From assembly GCA_963746955.1 (NCBI GenBank), contig CAVVDR010000012.1, positions 29,643-93,642 on the forward strand: 64,000 nucleotides of DNA, written 5' to 3'. How positions within the stretch are numbered: the first letter of the stretch is position 1; every line of letters starts with the position of its first letter. The stretch is from DASQBT01 sp963746955. Lineage in GTDB: Bacteria > Pseudomonadota > Gammaproteobacteria > Burkholderiales > Thiobacillaceae. Made by a program: the position numbers and the translations under genes. Under the pieces are notes generated by a model. The model was not told the origin of the DNA. It ran no database searches and worked only from the letters and a program-made list of their open reading frames with translations. Positions 46,615 to 54,623 of this stretch are shown piece by piece.

Positions 46615-46651
46615 CACCCCGGGGTTGGTGTTCACCCCAGGGTGTATTTTT
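46615..46651 (+). terminator. Hairpin with T-run (attenuator-like) after the PqqD-peptide gene
   Basis: The arms CACCCCGGGGT and ACCCCAGGGTG pair over 11 positions with one mismatch and are followed by TATTTTT. It lies 55 bases after the peptide gene stop and 60 bases before the first ferritin-like gene. It could end most transcripts and let some continue into the enzymes. Confidence 0.75.
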
Positions 46652-46713
46652 GTCCTATCTGACGGGGATGCGGGCGGCGTCCGGTTGAGATACGGTAAAG
46701 GGAAATTTCGCTG

Positions 46714-47535
46714 ATGAATAAATTACAGACCAAGGTCGTGCGAGGCGTCACGCTTCGCGCGGATCCGGCCCGCGAGCCGTGCTTCAAGGTCGTGCACGAT
46801 GCGGCCGAGTTGGCGGACTATGCGGACATGTCTGACACGTCCCGGCGCCAGCGTCTGCACAAGCACATGCACAACGAGATGCAAAGCCTAGAGATGGCGG
46901 CGCAGTCATTGGCGGATTTTCCCGATGCTCCATGGGACCTGCGCATGAGCCTGGCGCGCCAGTGCTGGGACGAGCACCGGCACACGCGCCTTCTGCACCG
47001 GCGCCTGTTGGAACTGGGCGGCCACAAGGGGGAGTTTCCGGTAATGAACTACGAATGGAGCATTACCTGCATGGTGGACTCCATCTGGGCCCGGATTGCG
47101 ATCCAGAACCGCACGTTCGAAGGCGGCGAAATCGATCTTCTGCGGCAACTAACGAAAATGTGGAGGGAAGCGGGCGACCCTGTTACAGCGGAGTTGCTCG
47201 AAGGTATCCTCGTCGACGAGATTTCGCACGTCCGCTTTTCCAACGCCTGGTTCAAGCGCATGTCCACGGAAGATCCAAGGGTGTTGCTGAAGCTCGCATC
47301 CGCGGTGAATTTTCTCAAGACAGTAACCAAGGCGTTTGAGCCGGAGCCGGGGGAGGTAAACGCCGTTGGTGTGAATCTTACCGGCTTTGAGCACGTAGAG
47401 GTGTTGGCGAACATCGCGGATCGGCGTTTGGCGGGCTTCACGGAACGCGAAATCGGCGAGATCCTCCGCCAGGAGAACGAACTGCGGACGCCTCGAATCG
47501 AAGACAAGGTCAGCTACGAGCTGGAATCGCAGTGA
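46714..47535 (+). CDS. Ferritin-like (DUF455-type) diiron protein, paralogue 1
   Basis: A 273-residue helical protein of the DUF455-like ferritin superfamily. Probable iron ligands are visible: E55 or E60 in HNEMQSLEMAA, E87 and H90 in ARQCWDEHRHTRLL, E136 or E139 in QNRTFEGGEID, and E169 and H172 in LVDEISHVRF. These make two E...ExxH half-sites. It shares these blocks with the genes at 49189 and 49892, so the three are tandem paralogues. Its stop overlaps the GTG of the kinase gene. A role as oxidase or hydroxylase on the peptide is inferred from the neighbourhood. Confidence 0.85.
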   Translation: MNKLQTKVVRGVTLRADPAREPCFKVVHDAAELADYADMSDTSRRQRLHKHMHNEMQSLEMAAQSLADFPDAPWDLRMSLARQCWDEHRHTRLLHRRLLELGGHKGEFPVMNYEWSITCMVDSIWARIAIQNRTFEGGEIDLLRQLTKMWREAGDPVTAELLEGILVDEISHVRFSNAWFKRMSTEDPRVLLKLASAVNFLKTVTKAFEPEPGEVNAVGVNLTGFEHVEVLANIADRRLAGFTEREIGEILRQENELRTPRIEDKVSYELESQ

Positions 47536-48644
47536 GCGTGGCGTCACTTGATTGCGCTTGGCTGAATCAGGCGCAGGCGCTTGCCCCCGGCGCGGTAGGG
47601 CGGTCGAACGCGTCTCACGCAAGAGCATGGTTCCGAATTGGCGACGTCTGCCTGGAGCTTGTCTCCGACTATCAAGACCTCCTCGATGAGTTCGAGACGC
47701 GCTATCGCGATTGTGGGCTTGCGGAGCGCTCGCAGGACTTGATAAACATCCGCTGCACAGCCGGCTATCTTCCAGGTACGTCGCTGCTATGGCTGTCCTT
47801 CGATGGTTCAAACTTGCCGGACCCGATGGAAGCTGCCTTAACGCCGTTCCGCATGCTGCGGCATCTCAGGCGCTACGTAGAGCAAAGGGGTCCGCTTCCT
47901 GGCTGGCGCATGCTGGTGAATACTGAGGCGAGCAATCGGGCCCTTGCCGCAGGCGACAGCCGTACCGTCGTGATCAACCTCGACGAATCGCCGCCCGAGT
48001 TCGTGACCGATTGCATCGTCAGCCTTGTCCAGAGTGCGCAGCAAGGCGTGTTGTTTCTGCATGCCGCGTCGTTCGGGATTGCCGGTGCGGGGGCGTTGCT
48101 AATCGGCCGAAGCGGGGCGGGGAAATCGACGACCTCAGTTGCATTGGCAGCGCGGGGCCATTCCTTCCTCGGCGATGACTTGGCGGCAGTTCGCCTCGCC
48201 AGCAGGGAAGTTCTTCCATTTCCCAAGTCGGCCAGATTACGCGATGGGGCGTTCGTGCGCTCACTCGACCGCCGGGTGCGGGCGTGTCGCCACACGACAG
48301 TTACCGACCCCAAGGGCATTGCGCGAACGCTCATCAGCATGGGCGACCTGTTCCCCGCGTCTGTCGGCGGGCCATTGCCGCTGCGATTCGCTTTCCTGCT
48401 GGACGGGTTCGGCGAGCGCGTTGCGATTAGAACATTTCGACCGCAAATCGGCGACGTGAAGCGGCTGAAGTCGGTGGTCAGTGAAGCGATTCCGTCGTGG
48501 GGAATCTCGCCCGGGCGAGACCTGATGAAATTTCTCACGGTGGAAAAGCTGTTGTCAGAACTGCAATGCTATCTGCTTGAACTCGGCTCTCCCGATGAAA
48601 GTGTGGCGGCAATCGAAAACGTGATGGAGGAAAGATGCAATTGA
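47532..48644 (+). CDS. HPr kinase-related (HprK-like) protein
   Basis: A 370-residue protein of the HprK-related kinase group found in peptide-modification loci. Residues 192-201 (GRSGAGKSTT) are the P-loop, FLHAAS precedes it and FLGDDLAAVRL is the downstream acidic strand as in HPr kinase. No HPr or PTS genes are nearby, so its target is probably a peptide or small molecule, as in lasso clusters whose HprK-like enzyme phosphorylates the peptide C-terminus. The GTG start forms a GTGA overlap with the preceding gene, so translation is coupled. Confidence 0.85.
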   Translation: MSVASLDCAWLNQAQALAPGAVGRSNASHARAWFRIGDVCLELVSDYQDLLDEFETRYRDCGLAERSQDLINIRCTAGYLPGTSLLWLSFDGSNLPDPMEAALTPFRMLRHLRRYVEQRGPLPGWRMLVNTEASNRALAAGDSRTVVINLDESPPEFVTDCIVSLVQSAQQGVLFLHAASFGIAGAGALLIGRSGAGKSTTSVALAARGHSFLGDDLAAVRLASREVLPFPKSARLRDGAFVRSLDRRVRACRHTTVTDPKGIARTLISMGDLFPASVGGPLPLRFAFLLDGFGERVAIRTFRPQIGDVKRLKSVVSEAIPSWGISPGRDLMKFLTVEKLLSELQCYLLELGSPDESVAAIENVMEERCN

Positions 48645-49192
48645 ACGTCAAGGATAGAGGTGAACATGTCGCAACATTTCGCTGGATCGAAGTGAATTTG
48701 ATGGAAACGCTCGCGCGGTGGGTACCCACGACGCCGGAAACCGAAGTGAAACTGGTCTTCGGTTCACATATATGGGACGTCGCCCAGCATGCCGACAGCC
48801 TCGGAAAGCGGACCCAGGAGCTGCGCATGCCGCTTCAGCACAGCCTTGAACCCTCAGGCAGTTACGTTGCGTTTCTCAATGATCTTGCCGCGACGGTTGA
48901 GACGAAAAAGCGGGTCGCTGGGTTTTACGACTGCGTACTTCCCAGCCTCGAGCGACGCTTTCGTGACTACCTCGGGCGGGTCGATCCGTTGCTCGACGGT
49001 CCCACGGTTCGCATCCTCGATCGGATCCTGTTCGACATTGCCCGTATGACGACCGAGGGCCGCGCTTTGCGGGAGGAAGTGCCCGCGGTCGGGTTGGATG
49101 ATCCAGCCTGGCTCGACCGCCTGAGACGACGCGAGGCATCCCTGGAGCATATCGTGGTCAACCGGTCCAGCCAGATGGCCGGTGCAGTGTGA
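48635..49192 (+). CDS. Helical protein of unknown family in the peptide operon
   Basis: I cannot name this 185-residue protein. It is mostly predicted helix. RWIEVNLMETLARWVP and KLVFGSHIWDVAQHADSLGKR contain Glu and a HxxDxxxHAD pattern that could be metal ligands, and RILDRILFDIARMTTEGRALRE ends the helical core. The spacing recalls a reduced ferritin-like fold but this is not secure. It overlaps both neighbours (10 bases with the kinase, GTGA with the next ferritin-like gene), so it belongs to the operon. Confidence 0.65.
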   Translation: MQLNVKDRGEHVATFRWIEVNLMETLARWVPTTPETEVKLVFGSHIWDVAQHADSLGKRTQELRMPLQHSLEPSGSYVAFLNDLAATVETKKRVAGFYDCVLPSLERRFRDYLGRVDPLLDGPTVRILDRILFDIARMTTEGRALREEVPAVGLDDPAWLDRLRRREASLEHIVVNRSSQMAGAV

Positions 49193-49914
49193 GTATTGGC
49201 ATGGACACATCAACCATTGGATACATCCTGGTGCGCGGGAATGTCAGGCTACGGGCAAGTCCGGCGAGGGAGGCTTGCTTCCGGGTGGTCACGGACCAGG
49301 CCCACATGAGCAAGTTCGCGGTGGGGTCGCCCGACCACCGACGGGAGATGCTGCATGGCGATATCAACGAGGAGATCCAGAGTCTTGAGATCGCCGCGCA
49401 GTCGCTCGCGGATTTTCCCGATGCGCCATGGGAAATCCGCCTTCATCTGGCCCGGCAATGCTGGGACGAGACGCGTCATGCGCGGGCTTTCCTGCGGCGG
49501 CTCATGGAGCTCAAGGGGTGGAAAGGGGAATTCCCTATCATCAACCAGGAGTGGGGGGTCGTCTGTATGTTCGATTCGCTGGCCGGCCGCTTGGCGGTTC
49601 AGAACCGGCTGTTCGAAGGCGGCTCCTTGGACGTCTTGGCCGAATCGGTCGGCTCATGGGAGGGGTGGGGCGATAGTACGACCTCGGTGATCGTGGATGC
49701 CGTGGCGGCCGATGAGATCCAGCACGTTCGCTTCGCCAACGATTGGCTAGCGACACTGAAAACCGAGGATCCCAAATCGCTTCTGAAAGCGATTGCCGCG
49801 ATGAGCGCGGTGCGTGCTTGGACTGCGGCCCTTACGCCCCCTGGACTAAGAATGGAGCATATTATTCCCGTCAATACGGAGGATCGCCGTCATGCCGGAT
49901 TCTCCCTCGACTAG
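49189..49914 (+). CDS. Ferritin-like (DUF455-type) diiron protein, paralogue 2
   Basis: A 241-residue paralogue of the gene at 46714. The metal-site blocks are EEIQSLEIAAQSLADFPDAP, RQCWDETRHARAFL (ExxH), AVQNRLFEGGSLD and VAADEIQHVRFANDWL (ExxH). The C-terminal tail beyond the fourth helix is short. GTG 49189 overlaps the preceding stop; ATG 49201 is another candidate. It overlaps the third paralogue by 23 bases. Confidence 0.83.
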   Translation: MSIGMDTSTIGYILVRGNVRLRASPAREACFRVVTDQAHMSKFAVGSPDHRREMLHGDINEEIQSLEIAAQSLADFPDAPWEIRLHLARQCWDETRHARAFLRRLMELKGWKGEFPIINQEWGVVCMFDSLAGRLAVQNRLFEGGSLDVLAESVGSWEGWGDSTTSVIVDAVAADEIQHVRFANDWLATLKTEDPKSLLKAIAAMSAVRAWTAALTPPGLRMEHIIPVNTEDRRHAGFSLD

Positions 49915-50710
49915 GCCGGCCCAACAGGCAACGAAGAGTTTCGTTGCTTCCGCGCCACTCGATCCCGCGCTGTTCGTAGATGGGCCCGCGCGCGACGAGC
50001 GCTACGATGTGAAGGATCGATGGCGAGAGTGTGTCAACCTGCCTGCCGATCATCCTCTTCATCAGGTCGAGTTCACTCACCGCCAGATGAACGAAGAGGT
50101 CAACGGACTGGAGTGCTCGGCCAGTTGCATCAGTGACTTTCCCGACACTGAGTGGGAGCTTCGGATGTGGTTTGCGCGGCAATGTGCCGACGAGGCCCGC
50201 CATGCGCACATGTTCCGGCGCCTGCTGGAGAGTCAAGGCGGGCACCTTGGTCAGTTTCCGGTCCTGAATTTCCAGTACCGGATTATCACCAGGGCCGATA
50301 GCTTGCTGGGTCGGCTCACAATCCAGAATCGCACCTTCGAAGCTGGAGGCATAGACGCCGTCTCCTGGGCGGCCGAGCACGTTCGGGCCGCCGGCGATAC
50401 GAATCTGGCGGACTTCTTCGACTCTCAGCTTGCCGACGAAATCATCCACGTGCGATTCGCAAATGAGTGGCTTCGCCGGACTATCCGGGAAAATCCGCGC
50501 GAGCTGCTCAGAATGGGCGCGACGATGACGATGGCTGCGAAGGCCTTCGAGCAGGTGATGGGAAAAGAGGCGACTGAGGGAGTTTTTTATCCAACCGAAA
50601 GGCTCGGCCGCCTGGAGGCTGGATTCACGGAACAGGAAGTCAATCAGGCGGCTGAACTCGCCCACCGTGCGTCGGAAAAAGGCAATCATCGTGGCAATGC
50701 CCCGCCCTGA
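49892..50710 (+). CDS. Ferritin-like (DUF455-type) diiron protein, paralogue 3
   Basis: A 272-residue paralogue with the same four blocks: NEEVNGLECSASCISDFPDT, RQCADEARHAHMFRR (ExxH), TIQNRTFEAGGID and LADEIIHVRFANEWL (ExxH). It has a longer N-terminal extension (PAQQATKSFVASAPLDPALF) than the others. Its start lies inside the end of paralogue 2 and its end overlaps the peptidase gene by 14 bases. Three such paralogues in one operon suggest sequential oxidations or a hetero-oligomer; this is inference. Confidence 0.83.
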   Translation: MPDSPSTRPAQQATKSFVASAPLDPALFVDGPARDERYDVKDRWRECVNLPADHPLHQVEFTHRQMNEEVNGLECSASCISDFPDTEWELRMWFARQCADEARHAHMFRRLLESQGGHLGQFPVLNFQYRIITRADSLLGRLTIQNRTFEAGGIDAVSWAAEHVRAAGDTNLADFFDSQLADEIIHVRFANEWLRRTIRENPRELLRMGATMTMAAKAFEQVMGKEATEGVFYPTERLGRLEAGFTEQEVNQAAELAHRASEKGNHRGNAPP

Positions 50711-51287
50711 GCTGATTGATGCAGTAGGGAATTTGTTGCAGGCTGAACCGGCGCGAATCATGGCTCTCGCTTCGAGTTTGCGGGCGCCGAACCGCTCGAT
50801 CGAGTCAACCGTCGAGGGGATGAGCATGGGTCAGGGCCTCCTCCCAGGGTCCCGAATCCGGATAGAGTTGATCGAGAGAGCGCGGTATGACGCCGGCGAG
50901 GTCATCGCTTACCTGTTCGATGGCCAGGTGATCGTGCATCGCGTGGTGCATCGAGGCCGGATTGGCGTGGCTGCCGGTCATGTCCTCACCCGCGGCGACG
51001 CGACACTGGTCCCCGATCCTCCGGTGGAACACGCCCGGATTCTGGGTCCGGTCAAAGGAGTCTGGCGGGAAGGCCGTTGGACGGAAGTGAGCGGTCCGCC
51101 CCGCAGGTCGTTCCGCGCCAGGGCTGCTTCGTCGCTGCTGCTGGTTGCAGCAGCGGGCGCTCTTTATCTGAGCCCGCGCGCAACCGCAAGTATGCTCATT
51201 GTGCTCAATCGCGCAGCACGGGTGCTTCGCGTCGCTTTAGCACGGCGGTTCCGGCCGCACACGCCGGTTCCTCCTACGACTCCCTGA
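50697..51287 (+). CDS. S24/S26-type signal-peptidase-like protein
   Basis: A 196-residue membrane-bound peptidase-like protein. The nucleophile region is VEGMSMGQGLLPGSRIRIE (Ser near residue 42), and IVHRVVHRG supplies the His of the Ser-His type dyad. LTRGDATLVPDPPV is a pattern repeated in S26 proteins of PqqD/HprK loci. One TM segment follows at the C-terminus (SSLLLVAAAGALYLS). ATG 50697 overlaps the previous gene; an earlier start at 50667 is less likely. As no other protease is seen, it is the best candidate to cut leader from core. Confidence 0.8.
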   Translation: MPRPELIDAVGNLLQAEPARIMALASSLRAPNRSIESTVEGMSMGQGLLPGSRIRIELIERARYDAGEVIAYLFDGQVIVHRVVHRGRIGVAAGHVLTRGDATLVPDPPVEHARILGPVKGVWREGRWTEVSGPPRRSFRARAASSLLLVAAAGALYLSPRATASMLIVLNRAARVLRVALARRFRPHTPVPPTTP

Positions 51288-51302
51288 GTTCGGTCGTCTC
51301 CG

Positions 51303-52958
51303 ATGCGAGGTGGCTTCGTCGCCTGTTTGGGCGGAAATTCGCAGGTGCTGGAGCGCGCCGTGGAACACATGCGCTGGCACCGCGGGAAACCAGCCCGTCA
51401 CCACTGTGGGGGCGTCGAGATCGCCGCTTTTGTCGACGCAATCGAAGGGCCTATCGTGGAAACTCGCGCCGGCGCGACCACGCTCGTCCACGGCAGTTCA
51501 CCGGCGCCCCTCGCAGAGCTACAGCGGAACGGGAAACGGTTCGCGGCGCTGGAATGGGATGGAAGGATATTGCGGGCGAGCCGGGATCCGCTCGGGCTCG
51601 CGCCGCTTTTTTACAGGGTATTTCCGGGATCCGTATGGCTGGCGACGGAGGTGGCGCCGTTGGTGTCTCTGGAGACTCCCGTTCCGGACCTGGACGCTCT
51701 AGCCGCCAGGGCCGCCTTCGTTCCTATCGACGGGCGTACCGGATGGAACGGCATCCATAGAGTTGTGCCGGGGTGCACGCTCGAAATTGCTGTGTCGAGC
51801 CTGCAAATTCGCTCGCGCCGGTATTGGTTTCCTGAGCGTCTCTTCGGCACCTATCGTGGCGGCTACCAGGAAGCGCTGGTCGAGTTTCACGCACGATTCG
51901 ACACCGCTGTAAAGCGCTGCTTCGAGCCTCGAAGCGCTATCCTTCTCAGCGGCGGGTTGGACTCCGCCGCCGTAGCCGTGACCGCCCGCGCAGCCGGGCA
52001 AGGTCTGCCGCATCTTTTGCACGTGTACTATCCCGCCTTGCCCAAGACGCACGAACAGCAGTACGCCGCCGCGGTTGCGACCGCAGTCGGCGTGCCGCTC
52101 CACACGCTTTCGGGAGAGGTCACACCCTGGGATATTGGCGCCGAGCTCGACCTGCATGGAGTTCCTTACAGCTGGCTCCCGTACGGGATGCATAGACCGG
52201 CTCTCGCTCATATTGCCGCCGTAGGCATCAGCGTCGCGCTCGACGGTCATGACGGCGACGGTGTGCTCGGCCCTCCGGGCCGTGCCGTTTGGGGCAACCT
52301 GATCCTGAAGGGAGAATTGTGCCAGCTCTGGAAATCGTACTGGCGTTACGGCGCGAGGCGCGCGTTACGCGGGGTTGCAGCCGATTTCGTTCCTCCGGGC
52401 TTGCGGCCCCCGTGGTACAGGCCGCCGACCTATATGCAATCAGTCAGCCGGTACTTTTGCGACCCTCTCAGTACGCGAATCACGGGCAAGGATATCTACC
52501 GGTGGAGATGGCCGGCAGACTTGTGGCGGGCAAGACAGATCCAGCCTTTGCTGCCCTGCGCCGTCATTTCGTTCGAAGTGAAAGAGATCGAGGCGGCCAG
52601 TTACGGCATCGAGCTGCGTCACCCCTTTGCCGACCGTGAACTCGTCGAATTCCTGATCTCGCTCCCGTGTGTCATCAAAAACGATCCGGGGCGTGCAAAG
52701 CCTTTGCTCGTCGACGCGATGAGAAACGAACTTCCGGAGATCATTCTCGATCGCCGCAAGAGCGACTACACGGCTGCCGTTCGCCAGAGAGTCGACCCGG
52801 CCCATTGCATCGAAATAATTCGTGCGTCCAAAATCCGCTTGCCGCACGTCGAATACGCGCGCCTCTTTGATGATGGCGAGTCCAACCCGGAGAATATCCC
52901 GTTGTTCCTTCTGGTCAACCTTGCCCGGGTCCATGAATTTGCCCGACGTGCCACATGA
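51303..52958 (+). CDS. Asparagine-synthetase-like amide-forming enzyme (no glutaminase Cys)
   Basis: A 551-residue protein with the AsnB two-domain layout. The N-terminal domain lacks the Cys2 nucleophile (it begins MRGGFVACLGG), so glutamine hydrolysis is unlikely. The synthetase half keeps the PPi loop AILLSGGLDSAAVAVTA (about residue 215) and VALDGHDGDGVLG. This matches lasso cyclases and other AsnB-like enzymes that adenylate a carboxylate and form an amide without ammonia. It lies 16 bases after the peptidase gene. A macrolactam or amide on the peptide is a reasonable guess, not shown. Confidence 0.85.
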   Translation: MRGGFVACLGGNSQVLERAVEHMRWHRGKPARHHCGGVEIAAFVDAIEGPIVETRAGATTLVHGSSPAPLAELQRNGKRFAALEWDGRILRASRDPLGLAPLFYRVFPGSVWLATEVAPLVSLETPVPDLDALAARAAFVPIDGRTGWNGIHRVVPGCTLEIAVSSLQIRSRRYWFPERLFGTYRGGYQEALVEFHARFDTAVKRCFEPRSAILLSGGLDSAAVAVTARAAGQGLPHLLHVYYPALPKTHEQQYAAAVATAVGVPLHTLSGEVTPWDIGAELDLHGVPYSWLPYGMHRPALAHIAAVGISVALDGHDGDGVLGPPGRAVWGNLILKGELCQLWKSYWRYGARRALRGVAADFVPPGLRPPWYRPPTYMQSVSRYFCDPLSTRITGKDIYRWRWPADLWRARQIQPLLPCAVISFEVKEIEAASYGIELRHPFADRELVEFLISLPCVIKNDPGRAKPLLVDAMRNELPEIILDRRKSDYTAAVRQRVDPAHCIEIIRASKIRLPHVEYARLFDDGESNPENIPLFLLVNLARVHEFARRAT

Positions 52959-53012
52959 ACCGCCGTCGGGTCAAGGTGCGAACTCGCTGCCGGTCGTCAT
53001 TCGCGGCAAATA

Positions 53013-53984
53013 GTGCCATTCTGCCTTACGCCAGTGGACATTGAAGTGGACTCGCTGCCCGTCCTGGAACCCTCGCTTGCCGCTGTCGTTGCGCCGGCGA
53101 GCGTGAACGAGTTTCTGGAGCACTATTGGAAGCGAGAGGTTTTCTATTGTCCCGGTTCTCCACGCCGCGTGGAACCGGTGCTGCGTGAGTTGGGTCCCAC
53201 GGCGGTCGCGGGACTCGTCTGGCAAAGTGCGCACTGCGCCGTCCTGCAGTCGCACTCGAACGAGCGCGGCTCCGCGCGTCCATCCACCGCCGCGGCGCTG
53301 GAGGCTTATGAAAAGCGCGGTGCCACCTTGTATTGTCGAATGAAAAACGATTGGCCGCTCGCCAGGTGGACCTCCGCTCTCGCCGAGGAACTGGGAGAGC
53401 CTCCTATTGGAGTGACCGGGGTCTTTGCCGTGCACGCGGGCAACGGCACGCTGCCGCATTACGATTGGAACGAGAACTTCACCATACAGATTCTCGGCAG
53501 CAAGCGATGGCTGGTCGCAGGCGGGTTCGTCACCCACCCGGTTTCGAACTGGAGGATTGGGGATCCCGCGCCGCCCTATTCCGATGCTGCATGCCCGCCC
53601 GGCGAAATGCCGGCGGATGCGCAGGAATACCTGCTGACGCCGGGTTCAGTGCTCTACGTCCCTCGCGGATACCTGCACCAGGCTACGGCAAACGGCACGG
53701 CGGACAGCCTGTCGTTGAGCATGAGTCTTCCCCCGACCCCTTGGGCCGTGGTCTTGTGTACGCTCCTGAGCGAGCGCTTGCTCGAGGATGCGGAGTTTCG
53801 TGAAGCCCTTTGCGGGGCGTTTGGACGCGGCTGGGGAGCCGAAAAGCTGCTTGAACGTCTGCCCGGTAAGATGGATAAGTTCTGCCGAAATGCCAAGGAA
53901 GTGGGGGATGCCCTGTTGGACATCATGCATGATCCAGAAAAGCTCAAGGAATATCTTGTGAAGAGTAAGTATCCCAGATATTGA
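53013..53984 (+). CDS. JmjC/cupin-type oxygenase-like protein
   Basis: A 323-residue protein of the cupin/JmjC group related to RoxA ribosomal-protein hydroxylases. The Fe(II) site is visible as LPHYDWNENFTIQILGSKRW (HxD) and VPRGYLHQA (the distal His). GDPAPPYSD and YLLTPGSVLYVPRG are also typical. The C-terminal winged part ends KEYLVKSKYPRY. The start is GTG 53013; the spacing to the previous stop is 54 bases. It would hydroxylate a residue with 2-oxoglutarate, perhaps of the peptide. It is the last intact gene of the operon. Confidence 0.85.
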   Translation: MPFCLTPVDIEVDSLPVLEPSLAAVVAPASVNEFLEHYWKREVFYCPGSPRRVEPVLRELGPTAVAGLVWQSAHCAVLQSHSNERGSARPSTAAALEAYEKRGATLYCRMKNDWPLARWTSALAEELGEPPIGVTGVFAVHAGNGTLPHYDWNENFTIQILGSKRWLVAGGFVTHPVSNWRIGDPAPPYSDAACPPGEMPADAQEYLLTPGSVLYVPRGYLHQATANGTADSLSLSMSLPPTPWAVVLCTLLSERLLEDAEFREALCGAFGRGWGAEKLLERLPGKMDKFCRNAKEVGDALLDIMHDPEKLKEYLVKSKYPRY

Positions 53985-54111
53985 ACTGGGCAAGAGCGAG
54001 ACCTATGGACACCATGAATTGCGCGTTGCGGCCTTGCGCGGCCAGAATGACTCTTGTGGGTAATCGGCGCCGGCATTGTGCACGAACGCATAGTCCCGCG
54101 CGCTGGGACTC

Positions 54112-54623
54112 ATGATGGGCCTGAAGCGATACGGACGAAGGTTGGTCGAGCGTGCCGGCGCCGTGTGGTTCGAGGGTACGGTCGCGCGGCTTTACCGAAA
54201 ATACAGCGACTTCACCATGGTCCCCCGCGGCGCCTTTGGCGACAATCTCCGGCTATGCCGGAGCCTGCGCCGTTCCCCAGGCTGTGTCGTCGAGTGCGGG
54301 GTCTGGCGCGGCGGCATGTCTGCCGCCATGGTGGAGATCCTCGGACCAGGTCGTGCCTATTATCTTTTCGACAGCTTCCAGGGCTTGCCTGGCAAGCCAA
54401 CCCGAACGGGGCTTACTACTACGACAATTGCAAAGCGGACAGCGGTCTTGCCGAGAAGGCAATGAAGTTCTCCGGCGCTTGCTCCTACGATCTCGTCAAG
54501 GGATGGTTCTAGGCTACCTTGTCCGGCTTGCGCCACCGGAGCCGATCCTCGCGGCTGGATGCGGATTGGTATGACTCCACCCTCGACTGTCTCAGTCACC
54601 TCTACCGTTATGTCCAGGCCTAA
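54112..54623 (+). pseudogene. Decayed TylF/MycF-type methyltransferase
   Basis: The first frame gives VPRGAFGDNLRLCRSLRRSP, VVECGVWRGGMSAAMVEIL and YYLFDSFQGLPG, the TylF/MycF O-methyltransferase start. The next frame then reads WQANPNGAYYYDNCKADSG and SYDLVKGWF followed by a stop at 54512. Past the stop, DADWYDSTLDCLSHLYRYV is still recognisable before a second stop at 54623. A stretch between FQGLP and WQ appears deleted. The C-terminal quarter is gone. The remnant shows that a methyltransferase once followed the operon. Confidence 0.75.
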
